From assembly GCA_031291415.1 (NCBI GenBank), contig JARLJB010000284.1:1-62063 (forward strand): a stretch of DNA of 62,063 nt. The letters are read 5' to 3'. The stretch comes from Telmatospirillum sp. Its GTDB lineage: Bacteria; Pseudomonadota; Alphaproteobacteria; Rhodospirillales; Magnetospirillaceae. The position numbers were made by a program, and so were the translations under genes. Below are positions 34,815 to 44,289 of the stretch, in pieces; position 1 is the stretch's first letter, and each line of letters opens with the position of its first letter. The notes under the pieces are model-generated. The model did not search any database. It had not been told where the DNA came from and saw only the letters and a program-made list of their open reading frames with translations.

Positions 34815-36710
34815 TCACCGGTGCTTCTTTCTGTTGGCGGTCGCCGGCGGAAGAAGCGAAGGTTTGGTGGAGTCGATCCACCAGGCCATCAGCTGCGGTC
34901 CGCTCTCGGGTGTTACCACGGGCAGGACGAAGCGGTTCCAGAAGGCCAGATGGTCGACGGCCATGTGCCATTGCGGAATGACGTAGTCGCCCCAGAGAAG
35001 AAGCCGATCGAGGGCCCGGGCGCGGTCGATGACCGCCTGACGGTCGCTGGCCGTCGCCAGCTGCTCGATGATGGCGTCAACAGCTGGATTTTTTATCCCC
35101 GGCCAATTGAGCCCGCCCGGCTGATCGGCGGCCTGCGACGACCAGAAGCTTGAGAAATCGGTTCCGAGCCAGGCGATCGGCGGCCAATGGGCGGATATCA
35201 GATCGAAATCGTAATGTTCCAGCCGTTTAGCATAGTCCGCCCGGTCGACCGCTTTCAAAGTCGCCTTGATTCCCAGGATTCGCAATGTCTCGATGAAGGG
35301 GTGGCAAATCGGCCGCCAGCTCGGATTATCGACCAGAATCTCGAAGGCGACCGGTTGTCCCGTTCGGGGGTCTATTCTGCGTCCCTTCTTAAGGGAGAGG
35401 CCGGCGTCATCGAGCAGGTCCACCGCTTCGCGCAGATTCCGGCGCCGTTCCTCCGGCGTGTCATTGACGGGCAGCGGATAAGCGCCCGACAAGGCTGCAT
35501 CGGCAAGTTGGCCGCGGAACGGTTCGAGAAGGGCCTGCTCGGCCGGTGACGGCGGTCCGGCGGCAGCCCAGTCGGAATTGGCGAAATAACTTGCCGACCG
35601 CGTATACTGGCCGAAGAAAAGAGCCTTGTTCAGTCCCTCGAAATCGAAGGCCAGGGTAAGTGCCCGGCGCACTCGCGCATCCTGCCAGAGAGGGCGGCGC
35701 AAATTGAAGACGAAGCCGCGCATCGGCTCGATCCGGTGGGTCGCCAGGGATTGGCGAATGATCTGCCCCTGCGCCACGGCGGGGAAGCCATAGGCGGTCG
35801 CCCACCTTTTCGATTCATATTCGTAACGGATGTCATAGGCGCCGGCTTTGAAGGCGGCGAAGGCGGCGGCCGCATCGGGGAAGAACGTGGTGCGGATATG
35901 CTCGAAATTGAACAGGCCCTTGGCGGCCGGCAAATCCTTGGCCCAGTAGTCGGCGACGCGCGTCAAAGCCACCTGTTTCCCGATTTCGGTCAAAGAAATC
36001 GCATAGGGACCGCTGCCCAGCGGCGCCTGCGACAGCGGGGCGGTGATATCGCGTCCTTGCCAGAATGCTTTTGAAAGAATGGGAAGGTCGCCGACGATCA
36101 GGGGCATCGCCTTGTCGGCGTGCGGCGAGAAGACGAAACGGACCTTGCGGTCGGCCAGCTTTTCCACCCGGACAACGTCCTGCAATGGAGCCTGCACCAC
36201 GGCCGGACCGTATGTTTTCCATGTCTCGAAGGAAAACAGCACGTCGTCGGCGGTTATCGCGCTGCCGTTATGGAACCGCGCCTGCGGTCGCAGGTTGAAG
36301 ACGACCCAGCGGCCGTCCGCGGCCGTTTCCAGACTTTCGGCAAGTAAGCCGTAGCCGGTGGCCGGTTCGTCGGCCGAGCGGACCAGCAACCGATCGAAGG
36401 TCAGGCCGACGAGATCGATCGGGTGAGGGCCGGCTCCCCGGGCCGACGGCAGGGATCCCGTCGCGGCGAAGGGGTTGAGGGTGTCGAACGAGCCAAGTTG
36501 AAAGAGCCGCAGGTCGCCGCCCTTCGGGGCATCGGGATTGACATACTCGAAATGCTCGAAGCCGGCGGCGTATTTGGGTGTTCCGAAAACGGCGAACGCA
36601 TGTTGAACGCCCGCCGCCGCCGGGCAGGCAAGCCCCAGCAGAATGCCAAGCGACAGGCAAAGAGCGCGGAACGACGGGAGGCCAAGCACCCCAGACCGTG
36701 CCGAAGACAT
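34815..36710 (-). CDS. ABC transporter peptide-binding protein, YejA type
   Basis: Periplasmic SBP_bac_5 protein that delivers oligopeptides (YejA binds microcin C and peptides in E. coli). About 631 residues: signal peptide to about residue 34 (ACPAAA), then HAFAVFGTPKYAAGFEHFEY and NPDAPKGGDLRLFQLGSFDTLNPF, the YejA-type opening, and WPPIAWLGTDFSSFWSS near the C-terminus. The ATG at 36710 shares one base with the hisN stop (TGATG); an in-frame TTG one codon earlier is possible. The yejBEF membrane and ATPase genes are not next to it. Confidence 0.92.
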   Translation of the reverse strand: MSSARSGVLGLPSFRALCLSLGILLGLACPAAAGVQHAFAVFGTPKYAAGFEHFEYVNPDAPKGGDLRLFQLGSFDTLNPFAATGSLPSARGAGPHPIDLVGLTFDRLLVRSADEPATGYGLLAESLETAADGRWVVFNLRPQARFHNGSAITADDVLFSFETWKTYGPAVVQAPLQDVVRVEKLADRKVRFVFSPHADKAMPLIVGDLPILSKAFWQGRDITAPLSQAPLGSGPYAISLTEIGKQVALTRVADYWAKDLPAAKGLFNFEHIRTTFFPDAAAAFAAFKAGAYDIRYEYESKRWATAYGFPAVAQGQIIRQSLATHRIEPMRGFVFNLRRPLWQDARVRRALTLAFDFEGLNKALFFGQYTRSASYFANSDWAAAGPPSPAEQALLEPFRGQLADAALSGAYPLPVNDTPEERRRNLREAVDLLDDAGLSLKKGRRIDPRTGQPVAFEILVDNPSWRPICHPFIETLRILGIKATLKAVDRADYAKRLEHYDFDLISAHWPPIAWLGTDFSSFWSSQAADQPGGLNWPGIKNPAVDAIIEQLATASDRQAVIDRARALDRLLLWGDYVIPQWHMAVDHLAFWNRFVLPVVTPESGPQLMAWWIDSTKPSLLPPATANRKKHR

Positions 36711-37519
36711 CAACCGTTCGCGCCGTTGCCGGTCAGCACGGCCAGTGCCTGGGCATGGGAAACGGAATCTCCTGCTGCGACCACCCGTCCGTCCGACTTG
36801 AGGCCAAGCTTCTTACCCTGCCAATCGGTGAAGATGCCGCCGGCGCCTTCGATAACGGCGACGAGTGGCAGATAGTCGTAAGGCTGGAGCGATGCTTCGA
36901 CGACGAGATCGACGAAACCGGCGGCCAAAAGTCCGTAGGCGTAGCAATCCGCGCCGTAGCGGGGCAGCTTGACCCGGGACCGCAAGGCTTCCCAAGAGTT
37001 CGCATCGGGACCGGTGAACATTTCCGGTGCCGTCGCGTAAAGCGCCGCCAGTTTGATGTCGGAACAGGCGCGAACCCGGATCGGCTGGCCGTTCAGCGTT
37101 GTCGGCCGGCCGGCCACACCCAGCCAGCGCTCGTCGAGAATCGGCTGGTCGATGATGCCCAGGACCGGAGTTCCCCGATGCAGCAGGGCGATCAATGTGC
37201 CGAACGACGGCTTGCCTGTGATGAACGCCTTGGTGCCGTCAACCGGATCGAGGACCCATACCCATTCCGCATCGGTTCGGACCGCTCCGTATTCCTCGCC
37301 ATAGATGCCGTGATCCGGGGCCGTTTCTTCGATCAATCGTCGCATGACGGCCTCGGCTTCGCGATCGGCGACGGTCACCGGGCTTGCATCGGCCTTATCA
37401 AATACGGTCACCGGTTTACGGAAGTAACCACGGGTGACAGTTCTCGCAGCATCGGCCAGGCGCAAAGCCAGGGCGACGTGCTCATCCGGACAAAGGGAGG
37501 TATCGGGGGGAAGGGTCAT
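36710..37519 (-). CDS. hisN: Histidinol-phosphatase, inositol monophosphatase family
   Basis: Removes phosphate from histidinol phosphate (HisN branch); related enzymes act on inositol phosphate. The 269 residues show the metal-site motifs GIYGEEYG, WVLDPVDGTKAFITGKP and, near the end, YDYLPLVAVIEGAGG. The GTKAFITGKPSFGTLIAL form is characteristic of HisN. The start MTLPPDTSL at 37519 is chosen from the family; the open frame runs 44 codons further up into cycM. It lies 43 bases after cycM and overlaps the yejA-like gene, giving a three-gene operon. Confidence 0.92.
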   Translation of the reverse strand: MTLPPDTSLCPDEHVALALRLADAARTVTRGYFRKPVTVFDKADASPVTVADREAEAVMRRLIEETAPDHGIYGEEYGAVRTDAEWVWVLDPVDGTKAFITGKPSFGTLIALLHRGTPVLGIIDQPILDERWLGVAGRPTTLNGQPIRVRACSDIKLAALYATAPEMFTGPDANSWEALRSRVKLPRYGADCYAYGLLAAGFVDLVVEASLQPYDYLPLVAVIEGAGGIFTDWQGKKLGLKSDGRVVAAGDSVSHAQALAVLTGNGANG

Positions 37520-37562
37520 CTGCCGATATTGCACCGAGACCGGGCGGATTTCCACCCCCGCG

Positions 37563-38135
37563 TCACTGTGGTGGTGGGGCGGCGGCGGGACTGATCGACC
37601 GCAAATAAGCGATGACATCGGCCCTTTCCTCGCCACTGGGCAGACCGGCAAACGTCATCTTGGTTCCGGCGGCGAAGGCGCTTGGCTTGGTCAGAAACGT
37701 GTCGAGATCCTCGTAGCTCCAGGCGCCGCCCAACTTCTTGAAGCCTTCGGAATAGGCAAAATTGGGGAATGTGGCTTTGGTTCGGCCGATGACGCCGAAA
37801 AGATTGGGGCCGACTTTGGCGCCGCCACCTTGATCGAAGCTATGGCAAGACAGGCATTTTTTCGCAATTGCCTGTCCCCGGTCAACACTGGCCGCCGCCA
37901 GTCTTTGCGGCAGCGGCTTGTCCTCGCTGACGGCGGAAGAGCCGGCTTTCCCATTGCCCGGTGCCCCCTTCGACTGAACCGCGGCCACATCGAAGCCGCC
38001 CTCCGAGGCGATGATCTCGGCCGACGGTCGATCGGTTCGCCGCGGTATCAGGCCGTTGACCGCCATATTGAGCCCGATCACTAAAATGAGAGCGAAAAGT
38101 ATAGCTCCCGAGATTTTCTGGAGGGTTATACCCAT
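37563..38135 (-). CDS. cycM: Membrane-anchored cytochrome c (CycM/c552 type)
   Basis: Carries electrons to terminal oxidases from the periplasmic face of the membrane. The 190 residues comprise an uncleaved N-terminal helix (about residues 9-28), a linker of about 55 residues rich in Ala, Ser and Lys, and a class I c domain with heme motif CLSCH (94-98) and axial Met in GTKMTFAGLP. KVGPNLFGVIGR is typical of mitochondrial-like c. It is the first gene of an operon with hisN and is divergent from pheA, with 260 bases between that hold no evident gene. Confidence 0.94.
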   Translation of the reverse strand: MGITLQKISGAILFALILVIGLNMAVNGLIPRRTDRPSAEIIASEGGFDVAAVQSKGAPGNGKAGSSAVSEDKPLPQRLAAASVDRGQAIAKKCLSCHSFDQGGGAKVGPNLFGVIGRTKATFPNFAYSEGFKKLGGAWSYEDLDTFLTKPSAFAAGTKMTFAGLPSGEERADVIAYLRSISPAAAPPPQ

Positions 38136-38397
38136 GTCCTCTCCCCTGCACCGGTTGGATGTCAGCCAACGGCCGTTTGGGTCCCCCGGGCCGGCGCCCC
38201 TGTCGCGAGGGCGATTGCATCGCTGGCCGAAGGGGGTTCCACCGCCGTTCCTCCCGATATATGGTTACGCCCTTTCCGCTTCACAGGCGTCGTCGCCGAA
38301 GCCTGTAGTTTTGAGCGCCGCTGCCGGTAGCCGGGCGCGCTCTTCCCCCCGGCGACCGGAGTTTTCAGCCGATACGCCGGAGACTGGATTACCTGCC

Positions 38398-39285
38398 ATG
38401 AGTGTCATGATGACCGAATCTGAGTCCGATGCCGAACGTACGATCGCCTTTCAGGGCGAGCCTGGGGCCTATTCGCACCTGGCCTGTACGATCGCCTTTC
38501 CCAAGATGCTGCCGTTGCCCTGCGCCGCGTTCGAAGACGCCTTTGCCGCGGTTGGCGAAGGTCGAGCGCGCCTGGCGATGATTCCTATCGAGAATTCGGT
38601 GGCCGGCCGGGTCGCCGATATTCATAGCCTGATGCCGGCATCGCGTCTGCACATCATCGGCGAGTTCTTCGAGCGGGTGAATCACCATTTGCTGGCGGTC
38701 AAGGGCGCGCGTCTGGAGGACATCAAGACGGTCCGCAGCCATGTTCATGCGCTTGGCCAATGCCGGAATTTCATCCGCGCCAACGGCTTGAAGCCGGTGG
38801 TGGCGGCCGATACCGCGGGATCGGCCGCCGAGGTGGCGGCCAAGGGCGACAAGACGATTGCCGCCATCGCGTCGGAACTGTCGGGTCAGATCTATGGGCT
38901 CGATTCTCTGGTGGCCAATATCGAGGACTCCGAGCACAACACGACGCGGTTTCTCATCATGGCGCAAAATCCGATATCGCCGGATCCGCGCAATGGTCCT
39001 TGCATCACGACATTCATTTTCCGGGTGCGCAATGTGCCGGCGGCGCTCTACAAGGCGTTGGGCGGGTTCGCGACCAATGGCGTCAACATGACGAAACTGG
39101 AGAGCTACCAGATCGGCGGTGCGTTCGCCGCGACCCAGTTCTACGCCGACATCGAAGGACACCCGGACGAGCCCAGTGTGCGTCTGGCTCTTGAAGAGCT
39201 CGGGTTTTTCTCACGCGAAGTGCGGGTCTTGGGCGTCTATCCTGCGCACCCCTACCGCTTCAAGGCGCGTCTCGCCGCCGACTGA
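38398..39285 (+). CDS. pheA: Prephenate dehydratase
   Basis: Converts prephenate to phenylpyruvate in phenylalanine synthesis. The 295 residues have TIAFQGEPGAYSHLA, AMIPIENSVAGRVADIH, and HNTTRFLIMA with the catalytic Thr-Arg-Phe motif, then an ACT regulatory domain (about 205-285) containing GVNMTKLESYQIG. There is no fused chorismate mutase domain. The start at 38398 is probable; Met4 and Met5 are alternatives. The last 26 bases overlap the end of the convergent paiB-like gene. Confidence 0.95.
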   Translation: MSVMMTESESDAERTIAFQGEPGAYSHLACTIAFPKMLPLPCAAFEDAFAAVGEGRARLAMIPIENSVAGRVADIHSLMPASRLHIIGEFFERVNHHLLAVKGARLEDIKTVRSHVHALGQCRNFIRANGLKPVVAADTAGSAAEVAAKGDKTIAAIASELSGQIYGLDSLVANIEDSEHNTTRFLIMAQNPISPDPRNGPCITTFIFRVRNVPAALYKALGGFATNGVNMTKLESYQIGGAFAATQFYADIEGHPDEPSVRLALEELGFFSREVRVLGVYPAHPYRFKARLAAD

Positions 39286-39865
39286 CCATCATGGCCGAGA
39301 CCGCCTGTTCTTCCACTCCGCCTTCGGCCAGGCGCTCGGCGACCAACTGCTGGTCCTCGGCGGTCCGGTTCTGGCTCAGCTTGAACTTGCCTTCGAGGCG
39401 GACGACGGCGATGGACAGGCCGACAATGCCGCGCAACATGCCGCTACGGTAATCGTCGGGCAGGCTGGAAAAAGACCATTGGTCGCTGTTCTCGTAGATC
39501 GAGGCCATGTGGTCAATGACCTGCGATGTCTCATCGTCGTTGAGCAGATGGGCGGGGCCGACCGCATGGACGACGGCATAATTCCAGGTCGGCACCGCCG
39601 GTCCAGAGCGGTACCAGGCGGGCGACACATAGGCGTGTGGTCCATGAAAGATCGCCAGGACGTCAGTGTTTCCCAGGGTTTTTGTTTGCGGATTGGCGCG
39701 CGCGATATGGCCAAACAACTGGCCGTTTTCGTAGATCAACGGCAGATGGCTGACCCACGGGCCATCGGCGCCGTGGCTGATCATGGTGGCGAACGGGTTG
39801 TTACGGATGAAGTCGACCAGGTCGTCGCGGTCGTTACAGGCGAACGCTGCGGGGCGGTAGAGCAT
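39260..39865 (-). CDS. FMN-binding negative transcriptional regulator, PaiB type
   Basis: The 201-residue protein begins MLYRPAAFACNDRDDLVDFI and has the split-barrel FMN features HLPLIYENGQLFGHIARANP, AYVSPAWY and VPTWNYAVVHAVG. PaiB represses degradative and sporulation genes in Bacillus; in proteobacteria the role is unclear. The ATG shares a base with the stop of the tetR gene (TAATG), so the two regulators are one operon. It overlaps pheA at the 3' end. Confidence 0.93.
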   Translation of the reverse strand: MLYRPAAFACNDRDDLVDFIRNNPFATMISHGADGPWVSHLPLIYENGQLFGHIARANPQTKTLGNTDVLAIFHGPHAYVSPAWYRSGPAVPTWNYAVVHAVGPAHLLNDDETSQVIDHMASIYENSDQWSFSSLPDDYRSGMLRGIVGLSIAVVRLEGKFKLSQNRTAEDQQLVAERLAEGGVEEQAVSAMMVSRRRDAP

Positions 39866-40533
39866 TACGGGCCTCCGGAAACGGCGGAAGGTCTGGCACC
39901 ATAGCGAGCCAGGATGAGTTCAACGGCGATCCGGACCAAGGGGGCATGATCGTCGCGGCTGGGGGCAACCCCCAGAAGCGCGCGGGTATGCAGATCGCCT
40001 TTCAGCATGTTGAGAAACAATTCGGCGACCAACGGCGCCTCGTTCTCGGGAACGGCCAGCAGGCCTCGCCGGGTGAGATCGTTGAACATGGCCGTGACCC
40101 TGGCTTGCGCCGGCACCGGTCCTGCCGCGTAATAGGTCTCGCCGACTTCCGGAAGCCGGGGGGCCTCGGCGACCACCACGCGGTTGATGGCCAACGCGCC
40201 CGGCGACAAAATAATACTGAGCAGATCGCTGGCGAATTGACGCAAAGCACTACGGGCATCGCTGGCGGCATCGACTTGCGCGAGGATGTCGCCGCCCTGG
40301 AAAAAGCGTCGGCAGCGTCCGCGGATCACCTGATCGAAAAGCGCCCGCTTGTTGTCGAAATGCGCGTAGATGGTCGCCTTCGACACATTCGCGCGGGCTG
40401 CAACGGCATCCATGCTGGCTGCGCCATACCCCATCTCGAGGAAAATTTCCTGCGCTGCTGACAGGATGCAGTCTCTTTTGCTGGGACAGGATACCGATCG
40501 GCAATCGTCGGCGATTTTCTTCGGTCGGGACAT
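39865..40533 (-). CDS. TetR-family transcriptional regulator
   Basis: A DNA-binding repressor of 222 residues. The HTH lies at about residues 25-70 (ILSAAQEIFLEMGYGAASMD and VSKATIYAHFDNKRALF); the ligand-binding domain follows (AefR-like, with a C-terminal TetR_C_7-type helix bundle, inferred). The start MSRPKKIADD at 40533 is preceded by GAGG; the open frame extends 105 codons upstream through low-complexity sequence and is not used. Coupled to the PaiB-like gene. Targets unknown; autoregulation is likely. Confidence 0.9.
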   Translation of the reverse strand: MSRPKKIADDCRSVSCPSKRDCILSAAQEIFLEMGYGAASMDAVAARANVSKATIYAHFDNKRALFDQVIRGRCRRFFQGGDILAQVDAASDARSALRQFASDLLSIILSPGALAINRVVVAEAPRLPEVGETYYAAGPVPAQARVTAMFNDLTRRGLLAVPENEAPLVAELFLNMLKGDLHTRALLGVAPSRDDHAPLVRIAVELILARYGARPSAVSGGP

Positions 40534-40713
40534 GAACCTCGTTCCTGGGGACTTCTGCCGCAGCAGGTGATTCACTATGCATACCCCGCGCGTGAGACGA
40601 TGACAATTCACCTCCCGCCGCCTTTCCGGCCGAGTTGGCCTTGGAGAACGGTTCCCGGATTCTTGAGATGGGGATGATTCTTCCCTGGCGCCAGGGGACG
40701 TCGCCTTTCGGCC

Positions 40714-40744
40714 TTGCCTTTTCCCGTCCCTAGTCTGATATACT
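40714..40744 (+). promoter_or_regulatory. Promoter of the SRP RNA gene
   Basis: TATACT at 40739-40744 is a good -10 element, and the RNA 5' end predicted from its terminal stem (40751) lies 7 bases further. TTGCCT at 40714-40719 is a possible -35 with 19-base spacing. Confidence 0.6.
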
Positions 40745-40750
40745 CCGCTC

Positions 40751-40846
40751 GGGAGACTGGCGGTGGACGGACTCGTCGCCAACCCGGTCAGGTCCGGAAG
40801 GAAGCAGCCGTAACGATTTTCGGTCCGGGTCATTGTCCAGTCTCCC
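40751..40846 (+). ncRNA. ffs: Signal recognition particle RNA, small bacterial type (4.5S)
   Basis: The conserved apical domain GGTCAGGTCCGGAAGGAAGC AGCC is at 40786-40809, containing the GGAA tetraloop region and the asymmetric loop that binds Ffh M-domain. The terminal stem is perfect: GGGAGACTGG at 40751-40760 pairs with CCAGTCTCCC at 40837-40846. Length is about 96 nt. It targets nascent membrane proteins to the Sec/YidC machinery. Position just before dnaX is common in alphaproteobacteria. Confidence 0.95.
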
Positions 40847-40901
40847 ACCTAACCCACTTAGTGGGGAATCAGGGCTTGATCCCGCCATCTCAACCGGGCC
40901 G

Positions 40902-42704
40902 ATGACCGATACCACATCCGCCATCCCCTATCGCGTCCTTGCTCGGAAATACCGTCCGGCAAGCTTTTCCGGCCTGATTGGGCAGGAGGCGCTGGTCCGT
41001 ACGCTGACCAATGCCATCCAGTCCGGTCGCCTGGCGCATGCCTTCGTGCTGACCGGCGTGCGCGGTGTCGGCAAGACGACGACGGCGCGCATTATCGCCC
41101 GGGCGCTCAATTGCGTCGGAGCCGATGGCAAAGGCGGCCCGACGATCGAGCCCTGCGGGGTCTGCGAGCACTGCCGGGCGATCGCCGAAGATCGCCATGT
41201 CGATGTTCTGGAAATGGATGCCGCCTCGCGGACCGGTGTCAACGACATCCGTGAATTGATCGATGGCGTGCGCTATCGCCCGACCTCGGCGCGGTTCAAG
41301 ATTTACATCATCGATGAAGTCCACATGCTCTCGACGGCGGCCTTCAATGCCTTGCTGAAGACGTTGGAGGAACCGCCTGAGCATGTGAAGTTCATTTTCG
41401 CCACGACGGAAATCCGGAAAATTCCCGTCACGGTCCTGTCGCGCTGCCAGCGGTTCGACCTGCGCCGTGTCGACATGGACGTGTTGCAGGCGCATTTCTC
41501 CGGCATCGCCGAGAAAGAAGGCGCCTCCATCGAACCTGCCGCGCTCGCCTTGATCTGTCGGGCCGCGGATGGATCGGTTCGCGACGGCCTGTCGCTTCTC
41601 GATCAGGCGATCGCCCATGGCGCCGGTCAGGTCAGCGAAGCGCAAGTCCGCGATATGTTGGGTCTGGCCGACCGGGCCTGTGTCTTCGATCTGTTCGACG
41701 CGGTGATGAAAGGCGACGTCGGTACGGCGCTCGGCCTGATGACCGGGCAGTACGCAGTGGGCGCCGATCCGGTGGTCATCTTGCAAGACATGCTGGAACT
41801 GACCCATTGGCTGACCCGCCTCAAGCTGGCTCCCGACATGGCCGATGCCATCGGTGTCTCGGAAACCGAGAGGGTGCGTGGCGGAGCGATGGCCAAAGGA
41901 CTGTCGATGGCGACATTGACCCGCGCCTGGCAGATGCTGCTGAAGGGGTTGGGCGAGGTCCGCGGGGCACCTTCGCCGCTGCAGGCGGCCGAGATGGTCT
42001 TGGTTCGCCTGGCCTTTGCCGCCGATTTACCCAGTCCGGCCGAGGCGTTGGAGGCACTGCGGCAGCCGGGCTCGTCCGGTGGCGGCGGGCACGCCGGGGG
42101 CGTTTCCGGCGGACCGGCCGGTGGCGGGCATGCCCTGGCAACGACGACCGTCACGGCATCCGTCAGCGGACCTGCTGGTGGCGGTAGCCAACCGGTCATG
42201 CGGGTGCAGTCCATGTCGGTCGTGCAGGTCGCGGAACCGCAGTCGCAACGGCTGCCGGCACCGGCGCCGGAGCCACAAGCGGACGATGTCCCGGCGACGT
42301 TCGAGGCACTGATCGTTCTGCTGACCGAGAAACGCGAAGCGGTTCTGTCAGCCGCCCTCAGTTCGGCGGTTCATCTGGTGCATTACGAGATAGGACGGAT
42401 CGAGTTCCGGCCCGAACCGGCGGCGCCGCCGGATCTTGCCACCCGCGTCTCGCGGTTGTTGGGCGAGTGGACCGGTCGCCCCTGGCTGGTCAGTCTGTCC
42501 CGTGATCCGGGGCAGGCGACATTGCGCGAGCAGAGCCTGGAACGCGAGATCAAACGTAAGCAGGATGCCGCCAACCATCCGTTGGTGCAGGCGGTCCTCT
42601 CGACCTTTCCGGGCGCCACCATCGAAGCTGTCCGCGACTTGATCGAAGAAACCGCCGAGGCCGATCTGGCCGAACCCGAATCCGCGAATGGAGAAGACGA
42701 GTGA
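40902..42704 (+). CDS. dnaX: DNA polymerase III subunits gamma/tau
   Basis: Clamp-loader ATPase and organiser of the replisome. The 600 residues comprise the AAA+ domain with YRVLARKYRPASFSGLIGQE, Walker A GVRGVGKTTTAR, a Cys4 zinc module (CGVCEHC), DEVHMLSTAAFNALLKTLEEP and sensor SRCQRFDLRR, clamp-loader domain III to about residue 370, a Gly-rich linker (about 400-450), and a tau-type C-terminal part. No slippery A-run for programmed frameshifting was seen. The start MTDTTSAIPYRV is chosen from the family; no clear ribosome site precedes it. The next gene starts in an overlapping GTGA. Confidence 0.96.
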   Translation: MTDTTSAIPYRVLARKYRPASFSGLIGQEALVRTLTNAIQSGRLAHAFVLTGVRGVGKTTTARIIARALNCVGADGKGGPTIEPCGVCEHCRAIAEDRHVDVLEMDAASRTGVNDIRELIDGVRYRPTSARFKIYIIDEVHMLSTAAFNALLKTLEEPPEHVKFIFATTEIRKIPVTVLSRCQRFDLRRVDMDVLQAHFSGIAEKEGASIEPAALALICRAADGSVRDGLSLLDQAIAHGAGQVSEAQVRDMLGLADRACVFDLFDAVMKGDVGTALGLMTGQYAVGADPVVILQDMLELTHWLTRLKLAPDMADAIGVSETERVRGGAMAKGLSMATLTRAWQMLLKGLGEVRGAPSPLQAAEMVLVRLAFAADLPSPAEALEALRQPGSSGGGGHAGGVSGGPAGGGHALATTTVTASVSGPAGGGSQPVMRVQSMSVVQVAEPQSQRLPAPAPEPQADDVPATFEALIVLLTEKREAVLSAALSSAVHLVHYEIGRIEFRPEPAAPPDLATRVSRLLGEWTGRPWLVSLSRDPGQATLREQSLEREIKRKQDAANHPLVQAVLSTFPGATIEAVRDLIEETAEADLAEPESANGEDE

Positions 42705-43024
42705 AGAACATCGGCAATCTGATGAAGCAAGCCCAACAGATGCAGGCCAAGATGGCCGAGATGCAGGCCAAGCTCGGTGACGCCGAGGCCTCCGGGGCGG
42801 CCGGCGGCGGCATGGTGCAGATAACGCTGAACGGCAAGGGCGAGATGAGGAAGCTCAAGATCGACCCGTCGCTTTGCACCGCCGATGATGTCGAAGTGCT
42901 CGAGGATCTGGTGATCGCCGCCTTCAATGACGCCAAAGGCAAGATCGAGGCTTTGACGCAAGGCGAGATGCAGAAGATCACCGGCGGCCTGAATTTGCCG
43001 GCCGGTCTCAAGCTGCCGTTCTGA
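42701..43024 (+). CDS. ybaB: Nucleoid-associated protein, YbaB/EbfC family
   Basis: A small DNA-binding dimer. The 107 residues begin with a GTG codon overlapping the dnaX stop (GTGA): MKNIGNLMKQAQQMQAKMAE, with a Met/Gln-rich coiled helix, and GGGMVQITLNGKGEMRKLKI. It lies between dnaX and recR, the usual order. Confidence 0.96.
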   Translation: MKNIGNLMKQAQQMQAKMAEMQAKLGDAEASGAAGGGMVQITLNGKGEMRKLKIDPSLCTADDVEVLEDLVIAAFNDAKGKIEALTQGEMQKITGGLNLPAGLKLPF

Positions 43025-43036
43025 GTTGGCAGGTCG

Positions 43037-43633
43037 ATGGCCGGTCCCGAGATTGAGCGTCTGGTTCAGTTGCTGGCCCGGCTTCCCGGCCTTGGTCCCC
43101 GGTCGGCGCGTCGCGCCGCCCTGGCGCTGATCAAGCGTCGCGAGCAGCTTCTCGAACCGCTGTCGGCCGCCCTGCGGGACGCCGCCGCCAAGGTCAAGAC
43201 CTGCTCGATCTGCGGCAATTTCGATAGCGTCGATCCCTGCGCCATCTGCACCGACGAGCGGCGTGACCTCTCCATCATCTGCGTGGTCGACGACGTTTCA
43301 AGCCTTTGGGCGATGGAACGATCGGGGATGTTCCGTGGGCGCTACCATGTTCTCGGCGGAACCCTGTCGGCTCTCGACGGTATCGGGCCGGAAGACCTCG
43401 CCGTCGATACGCTGGTGACGCGGGCTCGCTCGCCCGCGGTCGCCGAGGTCATTCTGGCGCTGGCCGCCACCGTCGACGGGCAGACCACGGCGCATTATCT
43501 CGCCGATCGCCTGGCGGTCTGCCAGGTGGCGGTATCGGGGTTGGCGCAAGGTGTTCCGGTCGGCGGCGAACTCGACTACCTTGATGAGGGAACCATCGGT
43601 GCGGCGCTGCGGGCCCGCCGCCCGGTCGGATGA
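43037..43633 (+). CDS. recR: Recombination mediator RecR
   Basis: With RecO and RecF, loads RecA at gaps. The 198 residues comprise the helix-hairpin-helix [15 protein letters not shown], zinc finger [16 protein letters not shown], Toprim motif [17 protein letters not shown] and the C-terminal Walker B-like region YLADRLAV. It starts 12 bases after ybaB. Confidence 0.97.
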   Translation: MAGPEIERLVQLLARLPGLGPRSARRAALALIKRREQLLEPLSAALRDAAAKVKTCSICGNFDSVDPCAICTDERRDLSIICVVDDVSSLWAMERSGMFRGRYHVLGGTLSALDGIGPEDLAVDTLVTRARSPAVAEVILALAATVDGQTTAHYLADRLAVCQVAVSGLAQGVPVGGELDYLDEGTIGAALRARRPVG

Positions 43634-43704
43634 TCTCTCTGGTTTCCAAGCGAGGACGGATTACGATGAGTGTCGTTCGCAAATGTGCCAAAGCAAGGTG
43701 TGCC

Positions 43705-44289
43705 ATGACGCGGCTGCTGATGTGGGGTGCTGTTGTTGGATTGCTGGCGGCCTGCCAGCCCACGCTGCAGGCCGACGTCACGCGTTTCTACAGCCTGCCG
43801 CCCGTGCCGGCAGGCAAGAGTTTCGCCATTTCTCCTGAAAGCGGACAAGCGACCGATCTGGAATTCCAGCATTACGCGGCGCAGGTGAGTGGAGCCATGC
43901 AGAGCAAGGGATTCCGCTTGGCGACGCCAGGACCGGAGCAAAGCGATCTGGTCGCAGTCTTGCACTACGGAACCAACGGCAGTCGAACGGAAATCTATTC
44001 CGATCCGGCTCCGGCCTGGGGCCATCCCGGTTGGCGGGGATGGTATGGCGGTTTCCCGCCGCCACAGATCAACAGCTACACGCTCTATTCCGAGTTTCTT
44101 GATGTCGCCTTGTTTGATGGTGCGGCTTGGCGAACCGGCGAGCGCCGCCCGTTGTTCCAAGGACGTGTCGTGGCAGACAGCGGGGTCCGTGATCTCAATG
44201 TCGCCATGCCTTATCTCATTCAGGCGCTGTTCCAGGACTTTCCGGGAGTCAACGGTCAGACCGTCCGGGTGACGGTCCCGCTTCAATAG
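43705..44289 (+). CDS. DUF4136-type lipoprotein
   Basis: The 194-residue product starts MTRLLMWGAVVGLLAAC, a lipoprotein signal with lipobox LAAC; the mature Cys is residue 17. The mature part has RFYSLPPVPAGKSFAISPES and repeated beta-strand patterns, as in DUF4136 lipoproteins of unknown function. The ribosome site is AAGG, 6 bases before the ATG. An earlier in-frame ATG at 43666 with GAGGA upstream is a real alternative and would add 13 residues. It follows recR closely and may be cotranscribed. Confidence 0.82.
   Translation: MTRLLMWGAVVGLLAACQPTLQADVTRFYSLPPVPAGKSFAISPESGQATDLEFQHYAAQVSGAMQSKGFRLATPGPEQSDLVAVLHYGTNGSRTEIYSDPAPAWGHPGWRGWYGGFPPPQINSYTLYSEFLDVALFDGAAWRTGERRPLFQGRVVADSGVRDLNVAMPYLIQALFQDFPGVNGQTVRVTVPLQ

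Noticed and set aside
40533-40848. 105-codon N-terminal extension of the TetR gene
   Set aside because: It would run antisense through the SRP RNA gene; the HTH begins soon after the ATG at 40533, which has a ribosome site.
40902-42704. Programmed frameshift in dnaX
   Set aside because: No A-AAA-AAG-type slippery run was seen, so only the full-length product is called.
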